Shown: positions 29,009-38,300 of the stretch, in pieces | Numbering within the stretch: the first letter of the stretch is position 1 | Layout of the letters: the number at the start of each line of letters is the position of its first letter | Assembly: GCA_022828145.1 (NCBI GenBank) | Contig: JAJEJA010000073.1 | Location: forward strand, 62,001 to 126,000 | DNA from: Candidatus Poribacteria bacterium | GTDB lineage: Bacteria; Poribacteria; WGA-4E; WGA-3G | Reading direction: 5' to 3' | DNA: 64,000 nt | Made by a program: the position numbers and the translations under genes | Notes under the pieces: generated by a model | What the model saw: the letters and a program-made list of their open reading frames with translations, nothing else | What the model was told of the DNA's origin: nothing | The model's database searches: none

Positions 29009-29535
29009 TTTCAATCACCCTTATTTATCTTCCCGATCTACAGAATTAAACCAGAAACTACCTAAATAAAACCATTTTACCATACTTGCAGGTAATTATA
29101 TAACAAATTATGTTTATTTTCAAATAAAAACAGATAAAAGGGGTGTATATATTGTTACTCTATTTGTCTGAATCGCGGATCCTGAAGCAAGTCTTATCCT
29201 ACAAGTTGTCTGAACCAGGATTTACAGGATTATAGGATTTTCGGTAACAACATACTCTGCTGAGATTGATTCCTCACCTATTTTTTAGATTTAGAACAAA
29301 TCAAGTGTAGGATAAATCGTGTGGTTACAGGTTTTTGGAAACCAAATAATTATGCACATCCCTCAGATTGGTCAATTATAAATCAGACTGATTTTCATTG
29401 ACAACTTTTGTCATAAATGTTATTTTTGTTTTACTTGAGATTGATATAACGAGATTCAGAGGGTATTTTGCAATATTTTGCCTCAATATTTTGTTATCAC
29501 ACTCAGATGGAGATTGATGTGACGGAGGTTTAATT
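29009..29535. other. AT-rich intergenic region with dispersed motif
   Basis: No gene seen. The stretch 29153-29176 (ACTCTATTTGTCTGAATCGC) recurs nearly unchanged at about 34857. It is followed at about 29207 by TGTCTGAACCAGGATTTACA, which resembles a repeat found between genes in many unrelated bacteria. The divergent promoters of the flanking genes should lie here, but none is clear enough to place. Confidence 0.4.
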
Positions 29536-29751
29536 ATGAAAAAAGAAGAGATTGTTTCGCGCAATCCAAAAGTGATGAACGGTGCTTTGGTTTTCGCTGG
29601 TACTCGTGTGCCAGTTGAGATTTTGATTCAACACCTAACGGCAGGAGATTCACTTAATAAATTCCTTGACGATTTTCCGACCGTATCTCATGAGCAAGCT
29701 GTTGCGTACTTGAAAATGACTTTAGAGGTCGCCGATGCGCGTGATGCTTGA
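29536..29751 (+). CDS. DUF433 antitoxin-like protein
   Basis: 71 aa. The DUF433 signature is seen across the protein: IVSRNPKVMNGALVFAGTRV, VEILIQHLTAGDSLNKFLDD and FPTVSHEQAVAYL. DUF433 is a small helix-turn-helix (VapB-antitoxin-like) domain usually followed by a DUF5615 PIN-like toxin gene. GGAGG lies 6-10 nt before the ATG. The expected toxin overlaps the end but is only a fragment (29735-29788), so this is likely an orphan. Confidence 0.88.
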   Translation: MKKEEIVSRNPKVMNGALVFAGTRVPVEILIQHLTAGDSLNKFLDDFPTVSHEQAVAYLKMTLEVADARDA

Positions 29752-29788
29752 TGAAAATATTCCGCTGAAACCTCCAAAGAAGAATTAA
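29735..29788 (+). pseudogene. Truncated DUF5615 (PIN-like) toxin remnant
   Basis: The 17-codon frame MRVMLDENIPLKPPKKN overlaps the end of the DUF433 gene by 17 nt. M-R-V-L-L-D-E-N-L/I-P is the usual start of DUF5615 toxins (about 110 aa), including the first acidic residue. After these residues the frame hits TAA and nothing of the rest of the family follows before the next gene at 29802. It therefore looks like a deletion remnant. Confidence 0.7.
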
Positions 29789-29801
29789 AGGAAATTAGAG
29801 A

Positions 29802-30419
29802 ATGAAAACGAAAATTCTACGCAGCATGCAGCTTTCAGTTTTAGGTGTGCTATTCTTAAGTCTACTCATCTTTACATTCTCAGATAAAACAGAATCGCAG
29901 GAAACCACCGCAACTTACGAAATAGACGCAGTACACTCATCTGTGCTTTTTCGGGCAAAACATAAGGGGGTCGCATACAATTATGGACGTTTTAACGACT
30001 TCTCTGGAAAAATCACCATGAATGATACGGATGTATCTAAAAGCACAGTTGAATTCGAGGTAAAAACTGAAAGTGTTGATACAGGAAACGAAAAACGCGA
30101 TCAACACCTGAGAAGTCCAGATTTTTTCAATGCCAAACAATTCCCTGTAATTAGATTTAAAAGCACAGAGGTCAGTGAGAAAGCAGGAAAAGAGAATGTT
30201 TTAGAGATAACCGGTGATTTTAATCTACACGGAGTGAAAAAAACAATCACAATAGATGTTGAGATGACCGGTGAACTGGAAACACCACAAGGTGGGAAAA
30301 TCATAGGTTTCCATACTACATTTGACATAAAACGCACTGAATACGGATTTAATTTCGGCTTAGAAGCGGTGAATGATGATATCCAGATAACCGTGAGTGT
30401 TGAAGCAGGTAAAAAATAA
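29802..30419 (+). CDS. YceI-family periplasmic lipid-binding protein
   Basis: 205 aa. A signal peptide (LSVLGVLFLSLLIFTFS) is followed by the YceI lipocalin-like barrel: ATYEIDAVHSSVLFRAKHKG, FNDFSGKITMND, RDQHLRSPDFFNAKQFPVIR, ITGDFNLHGVKKTITIDVEM and KIIGFHTTFDIKRTEYGFN are all typical. YceI proteins bind isoprenoid or long-chain lipids such as polyprenyl quinone precursors in the periplasm. The ribosome-binding site is weak. A membrane protein follows 45 nt downstream. Confidence 0.92.
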   Translation: MKTKILRSMQLSVLGVLFLSLLIFTFSDKTESQETTATYEIDAVHSSVLFRAKHKGVAYNYGRFNDFSGKITMNDTDVSKSTVEFEVKTESVDTGNEKRDQHLRSPDFFNAKQFPVIRFKSTEVSEKAGKENVLEITGDFNLHGVKKTITIDVEMTGELETPQGGKIIGFHTTFDIKRTEYGFNFGLEAVNDDIQITVSVEAGKK

Positions 30420-30464
30420 CGACTGCCTTGATGATGAGAATCACATAATCCGGAGACTAAAGTA

Positions 30465-31337
30465 GTGCCTTCATTAAGTCAGTTAACTATCAGCTTGCTA
30501 TTACCTGCTTTAGTCTGCGGAGGTATATACGTTTATGTTGCATATCTGTGCAGACGTGATAAAAATGAAATTCTGTTAAAATGGTTAATCGCTGCAGCTC
30601 TCGGTATTGCCTACATTATCGGATACATCGGTTTAGAAGGTAAATTGACACTTAAACCGATTGAAAGTAGACATTGGATTTTCTATCTTACAGTAGTAAC
30701 AGTTGGCACAAGCGGATTATGGCACAGATATCAAGGGTTTGGTGTGATGCTTGAAGTCCTGTTGTCAATTCTTGTGCCACGTATCCTGCTTATATCATAC
30801 TATGAATATTCATGGAGCATATTTGAGGGGTTAATGTGGTGGATTGGTCTTGTCATCATCGTCTTTTTCTTTCTGAGAATAGTGCAACAGAGTTTTAAGA
30901 CCTTACCCCAAAATGCAACAATTCCATTCGTCTATCTTGGCATATCCGGCGGAACAGCACTGATTCTTGCACTCTCAGGGAGCATGTTATTAGCACTTCA
31001 CAGCGCAATTTTAGTTGCACTATTTACTGCGTTATGGATTCTTACAATCGTCTTACCAAGAGTACTAAAATCTGATTCCTCACACAACCCCGCTGCTTTA
31101 CTTATAGGAGCAGCCCCTGTCCTATCAATACTTTTCGTTAGTATCTGGCTGAACGGAAGATTTTATGCAGAAGTTCCATCATTAAGTGTCCTCCTATTGG
31201 TAATCGCCCCTCTATTTGCTGTGGTTGCAAAAAAGAAATCTCAGTTAATCCAGATAGGATTGATGGCGTTGAGTGTCGGCATTGCCATTGGCATTGCTGT
31301 GTTCCGATCAGGTCTTTTTGGTGATCTCCCTATTTAA
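30465..31337 (+). CDS. Polytopic membrane protein of unknown function
   Basis: 290 aa with about 8-9 hydrophobic segments (for example LLPALVCGGIYVYVAYLC, WLIAAALGIAYIIGYIGL, LVIIVFFFLRIV, ILALSGSMLLALHSAILVAL, LPVLSIL-like and LLLVIAPLFAV). No family is recognised and no conserved catalytic motif stands out. The start is GTG 30465 with CGGAGA 9 nt upstream. It probably shares a transcript with the YceI gene before it. Confidence 0.7.
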   Translation: MPSLSQLTISLLLPALVCGGIYVYVAYLCRRDKNEILLKWLIAAALGIAYIIGYIGLEGKLTLKPIESRHWIFYLTVVTVGTSGLWHRYQGFGVMLEVLLSILVPRILLISYYEYSWSIFEGLMWWIGLVIIVFFFLRIVQQSFKTLPQNATIPFVYLGISGGTALILALSGSMLLALHSAILVALFTALWILTIVLPRVLKSDSSHNPAALLIGAAPVLSILFVSIWLNGRFYAEVPSLSVLLLVIAPLFAVVAKKKSQLIQIGLMALSVGIAIGIAVFRSGLFGDLPI

Positions 31338-31447
31338 TCTTCATCCAGATTGTATTATACCGCAATTTTAGGTATTGAGTATTACAATACCTTCGCCAAA
31401 ATAAACGCTTTATATTCGTCAACAAACCTTTTTGATTAATGTCCAAC

Positions 31448-31527
31448 AGCCCCAGAGGGGCGACAGGTGTATAGAAAATGGCTATCCTGCTGACTATAAG
31501 CCCCAGCGGGGCGACAGGTGAATAGAA
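31448..31527 (+). repeat. Two direct copies of a GCCCCAGMGGGGCGACAGG repeat
   Basis: Copies at 31448-31476 and 31499-31527 share AGCCCCAGMGGGGCGACAGG followed by TGWATAGAA; the core GCCCCAGCGGGGC is a palindrome. A short false frame on the minus strand translates it as repeated PVAPLGL. A related, degenerate copy in inverse orientation lies at 34788-34813, on the other side of the restriction-modification gene. Confidence 0.75.
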
Positions 31528-31629
31528 GCACACAGAAATAAATTCACATCAACACAAACCTGAAGTCATTCTTAACGGATTCATGCCAAATAACAGCTGC
31601 AAATCAGCGATTCAGACAATGCAGTGAGG

Positions 31630-34600
31630 TTAGGAAACCGCACCTACCAGGTTTGGCAATGCCTCCACAATCTCAACCGTCTGCAAACTGACGGTGATAA
31701 CCCGCCCAATCAAATCCACAATATATCGAGGCTGATCCGCACGATTCGGGTCGTTCACAATGCCGCTGCGTTTGTCCACCTTGACGCGATACTGATCTAT
31801 TATCCATTCTAATGCAGAACGCGTACCGAGGCGATAGTCAAACGCTGCAGCAGGGATACTGTCTATTGTGAGAAAATCGTTGTATACCAACTGCGTTTTG
31901 TCTATAGAGAGTTTCATTTTTTCTACACGCCAATCTATCGGCATGTCTGACGTTTCAATATATTTCAGACCATCATATTTCGGTTGCGACTCGTAGTTAA
32001 CGTGGATGTCTGCTAACTGTGCGCCTGCGTTGGCAAATCCCCAGAAATCTGGTGCCAACGGAATATGTGGTAAATCACGCTTAAGGTTCGCCTGATACTT
32101 TTCGCGATACTCGGGATGGTGCAGGAGAGCGTAGGTATAGTGGAAGATGTTCCACTTGCTGAGGCTGTCATCGCTGTAGTGTTTGCGAAATTCTGCCAAT
32201 GCCCAATCGGTGATGTTTTCTTTGCGGTTTGTGCCGTCTTCGTCGTAGGTGTAAAAGGGGAAACATTGAGATGGACAACCAAAACCACCTGCCACAACAA
32301 GGTTAGGAATACAGTCAGTGAGAAGGCAAGTAAAGGGTTTCTCAGAACCTTTATCAGTCAGACAAATCACTCTATTTTCAGTATCTGGTGTTGGGAAAGT
32401 GATGGGAAACATAGACATTCGATGGTTTAGAGTTCGGTCAAAACAAAGATTCATTTTTGTAAACGGGCGAAAAAGAGACAATCGGAGTTTTGATTCCGCA
32501 GATTCAGCAAGTTCTCCTTGTTCCAGTTTAAGCTTTAATCCTGAACTCCACTTAATTTTGGTGTCATCGTATTCCACAAACTCATTAACATCTCGTTCGC
32601 TTTCTGGAATTTCCCTGAACTTGAGGACATGCATATTGTAAAAATTACTAATCTGCTTTACGTTTTGGATTAGAACGTTCTCGTTAAAATTATAGAGCCA
32701 TGCATCTCTACTTGTTTGCAGCCCAACACTATAAGTTTTGAAAATTACATTTTCTGCCGCGCTTTTTACAGCCTTTGTTGTTTTGGTTCCTATTGGGATA
32801 AAGGTATCAAAATCAGCATGGAGTCCTTCGGTAAGCCAAGTATATCGTGCATTTGGTTGAATTGTTTGCCACTCAATACCATCTATGTACTGACTTTCAT
32901 TCAAAAAATCGAATTTTTTGTTTTTGTTCCATAGGTCATCGGTTCGATAATAAAAGATACGTGCTGTTTCTGATGGATCATGCTTTGTTTTGACAAAAAA
33001 GTTGATACTCACACCCACCCGAATCCCGAAAACATTGGCATCGGATACCTTCAATCCCTTCCGTGCATTACCGCATAAATCCATAACGTAGATAAAGTCA
33101 AAATCTTGTGCAAGGTGTTTTCGCATCCCATCAAACGCTATTCCATCAATGAAACTGTTGTTTGTAACAAACGCGACAATCCCCTCATCTCCGATTCGCC
33201 TTGATGCCCACAGTATCGCTTTTATGTATGGATCCGAAAGTGCGACTCTGGTTGTTGCTTTAGAGTCTTGTGAATACGTATCTTTTAGCATCTTATCTAT
33301 AGTTTCATACTTCCGATTTTTGTTGTTATCATTTTCATTCACTTGCCTCTTATTATACGGTGGATTACCTATCACAACAAACATATCCGCTTTTTTCCGC
33401 TGTTCTACCCGTTCTGTGTTTTCCTGTGTAAAGAGTTTTATCTGGCGTTGTTCAAGTAGCTCAAACGTATCCGCAAGGGTGATGCCTTCAAACGGTAGAT
33501 AGGTCTGTGTGCGCTGAAAGAACTCCTGCTCAATGTTCAGACTGGCGATGTAATACGGCAGCAGCATCACTTCGTTGCAGTGGAGTTCGTGCCGATATTT
33601 CTCCTCTAATGCTGTGCCTTGAATGTCCTGCATCAGTCGGACGATGAAGTTGCCTGTGCCGACAAACGGGTCAATGATATGCACGCTTGTGTCCGAAAGT
33701 GAACGTCCGAACTCAGTTTCAAGGATATGTGACACGCTTTTCACCATAAAATCTACAATCGGTTGTGGCGTATAGACAATGCCGTGTGTATCTGCGACAT
33801 CTTCAGAGAATCCCTGAAAAAACTTCTCATAGAAGGTGTTGAGGAAGTGCTGTTTTTGTGAGAAATCTCTGCAGAACGTGGCTGCTTGTTCAATGGCAAC
33901 ATAGAAGCGGTCTAAAGGTTTAAGGAACTCCTCGCGACTGAAGGCGTGGCGAATGAGCTCGTCAACGACATTTTCAATCTCGCGTGCGATGATATTTCTT
34001 CGGGTAAAGGCAGAGTTGTTAAAGACTGTGCGGAAGATGCGTTCTGTGAGAATGTGCTGGATAAGCATCTCCTCAACGGCAGCACGGGAAAGGTTGGGAT
34101 TGATGGCAGTGCGGCAAATCTCGTAAAAGTCGGTAAACGCTTTTCTGAACGTTGGGTCTGTCTCGTACCGTTGCTCAATCAATTCCATGAGTTTGCTTGC
34201 GAGATCAGGGACGTGCGATCTGAAGTCGTTAACGGCAGTCTGCCAATTGTCAAGTGCGGGTGCTGTGTATGCGAATAGATATTTGAGAGACTCAATCAGA
34301 TTTGAAGGCTCAGATATGTCCAAGTCCAGCGTGGTCTGTCCGTTCTGAATCAAGATACCGCGTTCTGGTGTTTGGAACAGGATATTGTCAAGTGGATAAC
34401 CTGCTTCGCGTTTTCGTTGTACTGCTATGTCAAGGTCATCATCAATATCTTTCGCTTCCCAATAGGCGATGGGCATTCCGTATTCGTTTAAGACAGCACC
34501 GTCAATCACGATGCGGTCACCTGTTGCGGAATGCATGGCGTATTGTGGGATAAGTGTTGCGTTTACCTGCTTGGCACAAGTGTTGAGAAGCGTTTCAAAA

Positions 34601-34710
34601 GGCGCGCTGACTGCACCTTCGTGTGTCACACCGTGCTGTTCGTATTGCTGTAACGTGGCGTAGTAGTCGCGGACTGGTTTGTGAGTCGGTTTTAGGTTGA
34701 GTTGAGGCAT
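31630..34710 (-). CDS. Single-chain restriction-modification enzyme (type IIG/ISP-like)
   Basis: 1026 aa. Residues 1-110 hold a PD-(D/E)XK nuclease (D70, then WEAKD with E85 and K87). A helical spacer follows, then a gamma-class N6-adenine methyltransferase: motif X region HGIVYTPQPIVDFMVKS, motif I DPFVGTGNF near 347 and motif IV GNPPYNKRQ near 450. About 600-1026 is a target-recognition/C-terminal region. Type ISP enzymes (LlaGI-like) share these parts but add a helicase, which is absent here, so it is closer to a type IIG enzyme that both cuts and methylates. No separate specificity or methylase gene is present. Short inverted repeats on both sides suggest a transferred module. Confidence 0.85.
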   Translation of the reverse strand: MPQLNLKPTHKPVRDYYATLQQYEQHGVTHEGAVSAPFETLLNTCAKQVNATLIPQYAMHSATGDRIVIDGAVLNEYGMPIAYWEAKDIDDDLDIAVQRKREAGYPLDNILFQTPERGILIQNGQTTLDLDISEPSNLIESLKYLFAYTAPALDNWQTAVNDFRSHVPDLASKLMELIEQRYETDPTFRKAFTDFYEICRTAINPNLSRAAVEEMLIQHILTERIFRTVFNNSAFTRRNIIAREIENVVDELIRHAFSREEFLKPLDRFYVAIEQAATFCRDFSQKQHFLNTFYEKFFQGFSEDVADTHGIVYTPQPIVDFMVKSVSHILETEFGRSLSDTSVHIIDPFVGTGNFIVRLMQDIQGTALEEKYRHELHCNEVMLLPYYIASLNIEQEFFQRTQTYLPFEGITLADTFELLEQRQIKLFTQENTERVEQRKKADMFVVIGNPPYNKRQVNENDNNKNRKYETIDKMLKDTYSQDSKATTRVALSDPYIKAILWASRRIGDEGIVAFVTNNSFIDGIAFDGMRKHLAQDFDFIYVMDLCGNARKGLKVSDANVFGIRVGVSINFFVKTKHDPSETARIFYYRTDDLWNKNKKFDFLNESQYIDGIEWQTIQPNARYTWLTEGLHADFDTFIPIGTKTTKAVKSAAENVIFKTYSVGLQTSRDAWLYNFNENVLIQNVKQISNFYNMHVLKFREIPESERDVNEFVEYDDTKIKWSSGLKLKLEQGELAESAESKLRLSLFRPFTKMNLCFDRTLNHRMSMFPITFPTPDTENRVICLTDKGSEKPFTCLLTDCIPNLVVAGGFGCPSQCFPFYTYDEDGTNRKENITDWALAEFRKHYSDDSLSKWNIFHYTYALLHHPEYREKYQANLKRDLPHIPLAPDFWGFANAGAQLADIHVNYESQPKYDGLKYIETSDMPIDWRVEKMKLSIDKTQLVYNDFLTIDSIPAAAFDYRLGTRSALEWIIDQYRVKVDKRSGIVNDPNRADQPRYIVDLIGRVITVSLQTVEIVEALPNLVGAVS

Positions 34711-34787
34711 GAGAGTATGTTAGCAGACTTTGAGGTGGGAGTCAAAGGGAAATTCGCGGTGGGGAAAAGGTGTCCGAGACATATCAA

Positions 34788-34813
34788 CCAGACACCTGTT
34801 GCCTCGCTGGGGC
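34788..34813 (-). repeat. Degenerate inverse copy of the GCCCCAGMGGGGC repeat
   Basis: On the minus strand this reads GCCCCAGCGAGGCAACAGGT then GTCTGG, matching the repeats at 31448-31527 with a few changes. With them it brackets the restriction-modification gene. Confidence 0.5.
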
Positions 34814-34915
34814 AGAGTAACAGTATCTAACAATCTGAGTGTGTAAATATTTTGTCACTCTATTTGTCTGAATTGCGCCATATATATTGCTGACGCGGAA
34901 GACACGTCCCAGTTA

Positions 34916-35067
34916 ACGTGAGTTTGATAAATCAGAACAAATAACTACGTAGGTTGGGTTGAGGTACGAAACCCAACATCTTGACCCATTATAGGCACCT
35001 AAATGTTGGGTTTCGTGCCTCAACCCAACCTACGGATACATTCTTGATTTAATTATCAAACTCACGT
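34916..35067. mobile_element. MITE-like element, 152 bp, with 9-bp target duplication
   Basis: Terminal inverted repeats ACGTGAGTTTGATAA (left 34916-34930) and its complement (right 35053-35067) bound the element. TCCCAGTTA is duplicated exactly outside both ends (34907-34915 and 35068-35076). Inside, 34949-35033 is an almost perfect 31-bp inverted repeat starting GTAGGTTGGGTTGAGG. No transposase is encoded, so it would need one elsewhere. The same terminal repeats bound the element at 50870-51009. The rest of the 34711-35370 gap holds only AT-rich sequence and the promoter at 35284. Confidence 0.85.
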
Positions 35068-35283
35068 TCCCAGTTAACATATTTGGCATAGATGGATACG
35101 GAAGGGGTTTCTGGATCATTATATGACTTTGATCAACTACAAAGAAGCACAATCTAACAGAATGTGCTACAAAAGAAGCACATTCTAACAGAATGTCTCT
35201 TATTGGTGAAGGTATTGAATATTTAGTGCCAAAAACTTTACTCACCCGTTATTGTGTAAATCCTGTCAATTTGATTCACTTTA

Positions 35284-35292
35284 TGGTATAAT
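35284..35292 (+). promoter_or_regulatory. Extended -10 promoter (TGGTATAAT)
   Basis: TGG followed by a consensus TATAAT at 35287-35292, 78 nt before the start of the propeller lipoprotein gene. No good -35 is seen, which fits an extended -10 promoter. Confidence 0.45.
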
Positions 35293-35370
35293 ATAATTTT
35301 AAAATATGTTTGAAAGAAAGATAACCAACTTTCATTCAACGAACCCGTTGTGCCGTCGGAGGAAATCGAA

Positions 35371-38300
35371 ATGCAATTTATCTATCGTCATCAATCTGGA
35401 ATTAACTCTTATCCTTTCATAACACTCTTTTCTATTTTTGCAGTCTTGGTCCCCATGTTAGTCCTCAGCGGGTGTGTGAAAATGGAAGCAACCCGTAAAG
35501 CCGATTGGGAAACTAATTTCACTGATCTACATTTTGTAAACGCTAAAATGGGATGGCTTGTTGGGCTTGACGGCGTTATTGTTCATACAGCGGATGGTGG
35601 AAAAACTTGGACGCAGCAGGAAGTAGAAACAACAAGTAGTTTCAAAGCAGTCTACTTTGCTAACGAAAAATATGGATGGGCTGTCGGTGATGAAGGTCTC
35701 ATCGCTACTACGGACGACAGTGGCAGACATTGGACAATACAAGATAGCGGCAGTGTGGCAATGCTTCGCGACGTGTTTTTTAGAAACAGTAAAGAAGGAT
35801 GGATTGTAGGCGAGGATGCTGATGTCCTTTATACAAAAGACGGCGGTAAACAGTGGAATCGGTATACCGGTGTAAGTGAATTTCCACTCAACGGTGTCTG
35901 GTTCGTTAACAGAGACAAAGGGTGGGCAGTTGGAACTTATGATAGAATCTTCCATACCAAAACGGGTGGTGAATCCTGGCAGGAACAGAGCAATCGCTTT
36001 GAAGGTGAACGCGACAGATTAATAAATGACAACAAACATGTTTTCTTCATCAGTGATAATGAGGGGTGGATAGCAGGAAGTGACGGCTCAATTTTCCATA
36101 CAACCACCAGTGGGGCTAAATGGGATAAACAAGACAGTCGCATACCCTTAATTAATGGACACGTGCGTGATACAATTAATAGTCTACATTTCTCTGATGA
36201 AAGCTACGGCATCGCAGTTGCTGATGTCGGTTTTATCACACGGACAGAAGACGGTGGGGAAAACTGGCAATTGATGGAAAGCGGTACTGAAAACAACCTA
36301 ACGAGCGTGCAGTTCACATCTCAGAAAGAGGCATGGGCTGTTGGTTGGTCAGGCACTATTCTACATACGACCGACGCAGGGGCAACTTGGCACAAGGTCA
36401 GCGGAACGACTGCAAATGACCTGCAAAATGTACAATTCACCGATGCAAACCGTGCGATTGCTGTCGGTAAACGCGGTACAATGGTGATGACAAACGATGG
36501 CGGTAAGACATGGAATGAGATTGACTCTGATATTTGGGACGGTATCTGGAATATCTATTTCGCAACAGACAAACACGGTTGGGCAGTAGGAGAACGTGGA
36601 CTCATCATTCATACGAAAGATGGCGGCTTGAACTGGGAGAATCAACGGGCACCTGCAGCATTTACACTCCGCGCAGTACATTTTATATCGGAAAAGACGG
36701 GATGGATTGTAGGGGATATAGGAACCATTTTGCACACAATTGATGGTGGAAATACGTGGCTACAACAGATACCCATCGGAGATTTTTTATCTGTGATGCT
36801 TAAAGGTGTGTTCTTTCTTGATGAGAAGAATGGATGGGCAGTCGGATGGCCCGGAGTCTGTCTGTCTACCGAAGACGGCGGGTTAACATGGCATAAACAA
36901 CACACAGATACTTTCAATGAACTCTACGGCGTAAACTTTGTTGATGAAAACAGTGGGTGGATCGTTGGACAATTCGGGGTAATACTGCACACAAGTGATG
37001 GTGGAGCAAACTGGAGACCACAACATAGCGGAACACAAGAAAACCTTAACAAACTCTATTTCGCTGATACACAGCACGGATTGATAGTCGGAGACAATGG
37101 TGTGATGCTTACCACAATCAACGGTGGTAAAAAATGGGAACAACAGAACAGTGGGACAGAAAATGACCTGTATGGATTAGCACTTTCTCCTGAAGGTGTG
37201 GTCGCTGTGGGTAAAGGTGGAATTGCAATGCGGTATTCGGTTGAAAATACACAGTTACCCGCGAAACTTCCGCCAACTGCACCAGACGAAGAAACGATCA
37301 TCGTTCAAGAAGACACACCAGCAAAGAATATCGTCTACCATTGGGATATAATCCAACAAGCAACCTGGAGAACCAACTTTACAGATACTCATTTTGTTGA
37401 TGATAAGAACGGGTGGACAGTTGGAACGGGTGGCGCAATATCACATACGACTGATAGTGGAAATACATGGTTACCACAACACAGCGGGGTAACTGAAGAC
37501 TTAAGAGAAGTTGATTTTACCGATGCACAACACGGGCGTATCCTTGGGAACGGGGTCTTATTGGAAACTGAAAATGGTGGTAATTCTTGGAAAACTCTTC
37601 TTGATACGACTAAACAGAATTTGCCGAGAATTAATTCCATGCATTTCATCAATAAAGAAACCGGATGGCTTGCTGCAGCAATCGGACAGATAGTCCACAC
37701 GAAGGATGGGGGTAAAACATGGAAAGTGCAGAAAACGGGTACAACCAATCAGAACATTACCGACATACACTTCATCAATAGTGATGTGGGGTGGGCAATT
37801 GCACCACAACGACGAGATGGTGGCTTCGTCCTTCATACCATAGATGGCGGTAACTATTGGAAAATACAACAAAAGACAAATCAAGCTGGGATCGCTATCC
37901 ATTTTGCTGATGAAAAACAGGGATGGATAATTCTTGGAAACGGAGATTCATTGTTGACACAAGATGGCGGTGAAACCTGGAGACTTCACACCACTACGCA
38001 AAACACAAACGGTTTACGCCGAATTACGTTCCGATCCCATGATACAGCGTGGGGTATGGGTGGAGGTGGAGCCTATATCACAAGCGATCAAGGAAAAAAC
38101 TGGGAGCGCATCTCTGTGAGTACTGGTGAAGAGACGATCGCAAGGCAACAGACTGCTCCAGAGACAATTGAGGACACAGACGAAGAAAATAACGAGGATG
38201 AAGATGAAACAACAGAAGACAATACATTTGCGGAGTTATTTCAACAGCAATTTCGGCAACAGTTACAACGACCAGGACGCATAACACCGGATGGTACTGT

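Noticed and set aside
31330-31533. Small minus-strand frame translating as repeated PVAPLGL
   Set aside because: It is a translation of the GCCCCAGMGGGGC repeat with no start signal and no other coding character.
35030-35245. Minus-strand 71-codon frame upstream of the propeller lipoprotein
   Set aside because: Partly inside the MITE, no ribosome-binding site, no recognisable protein sequence.
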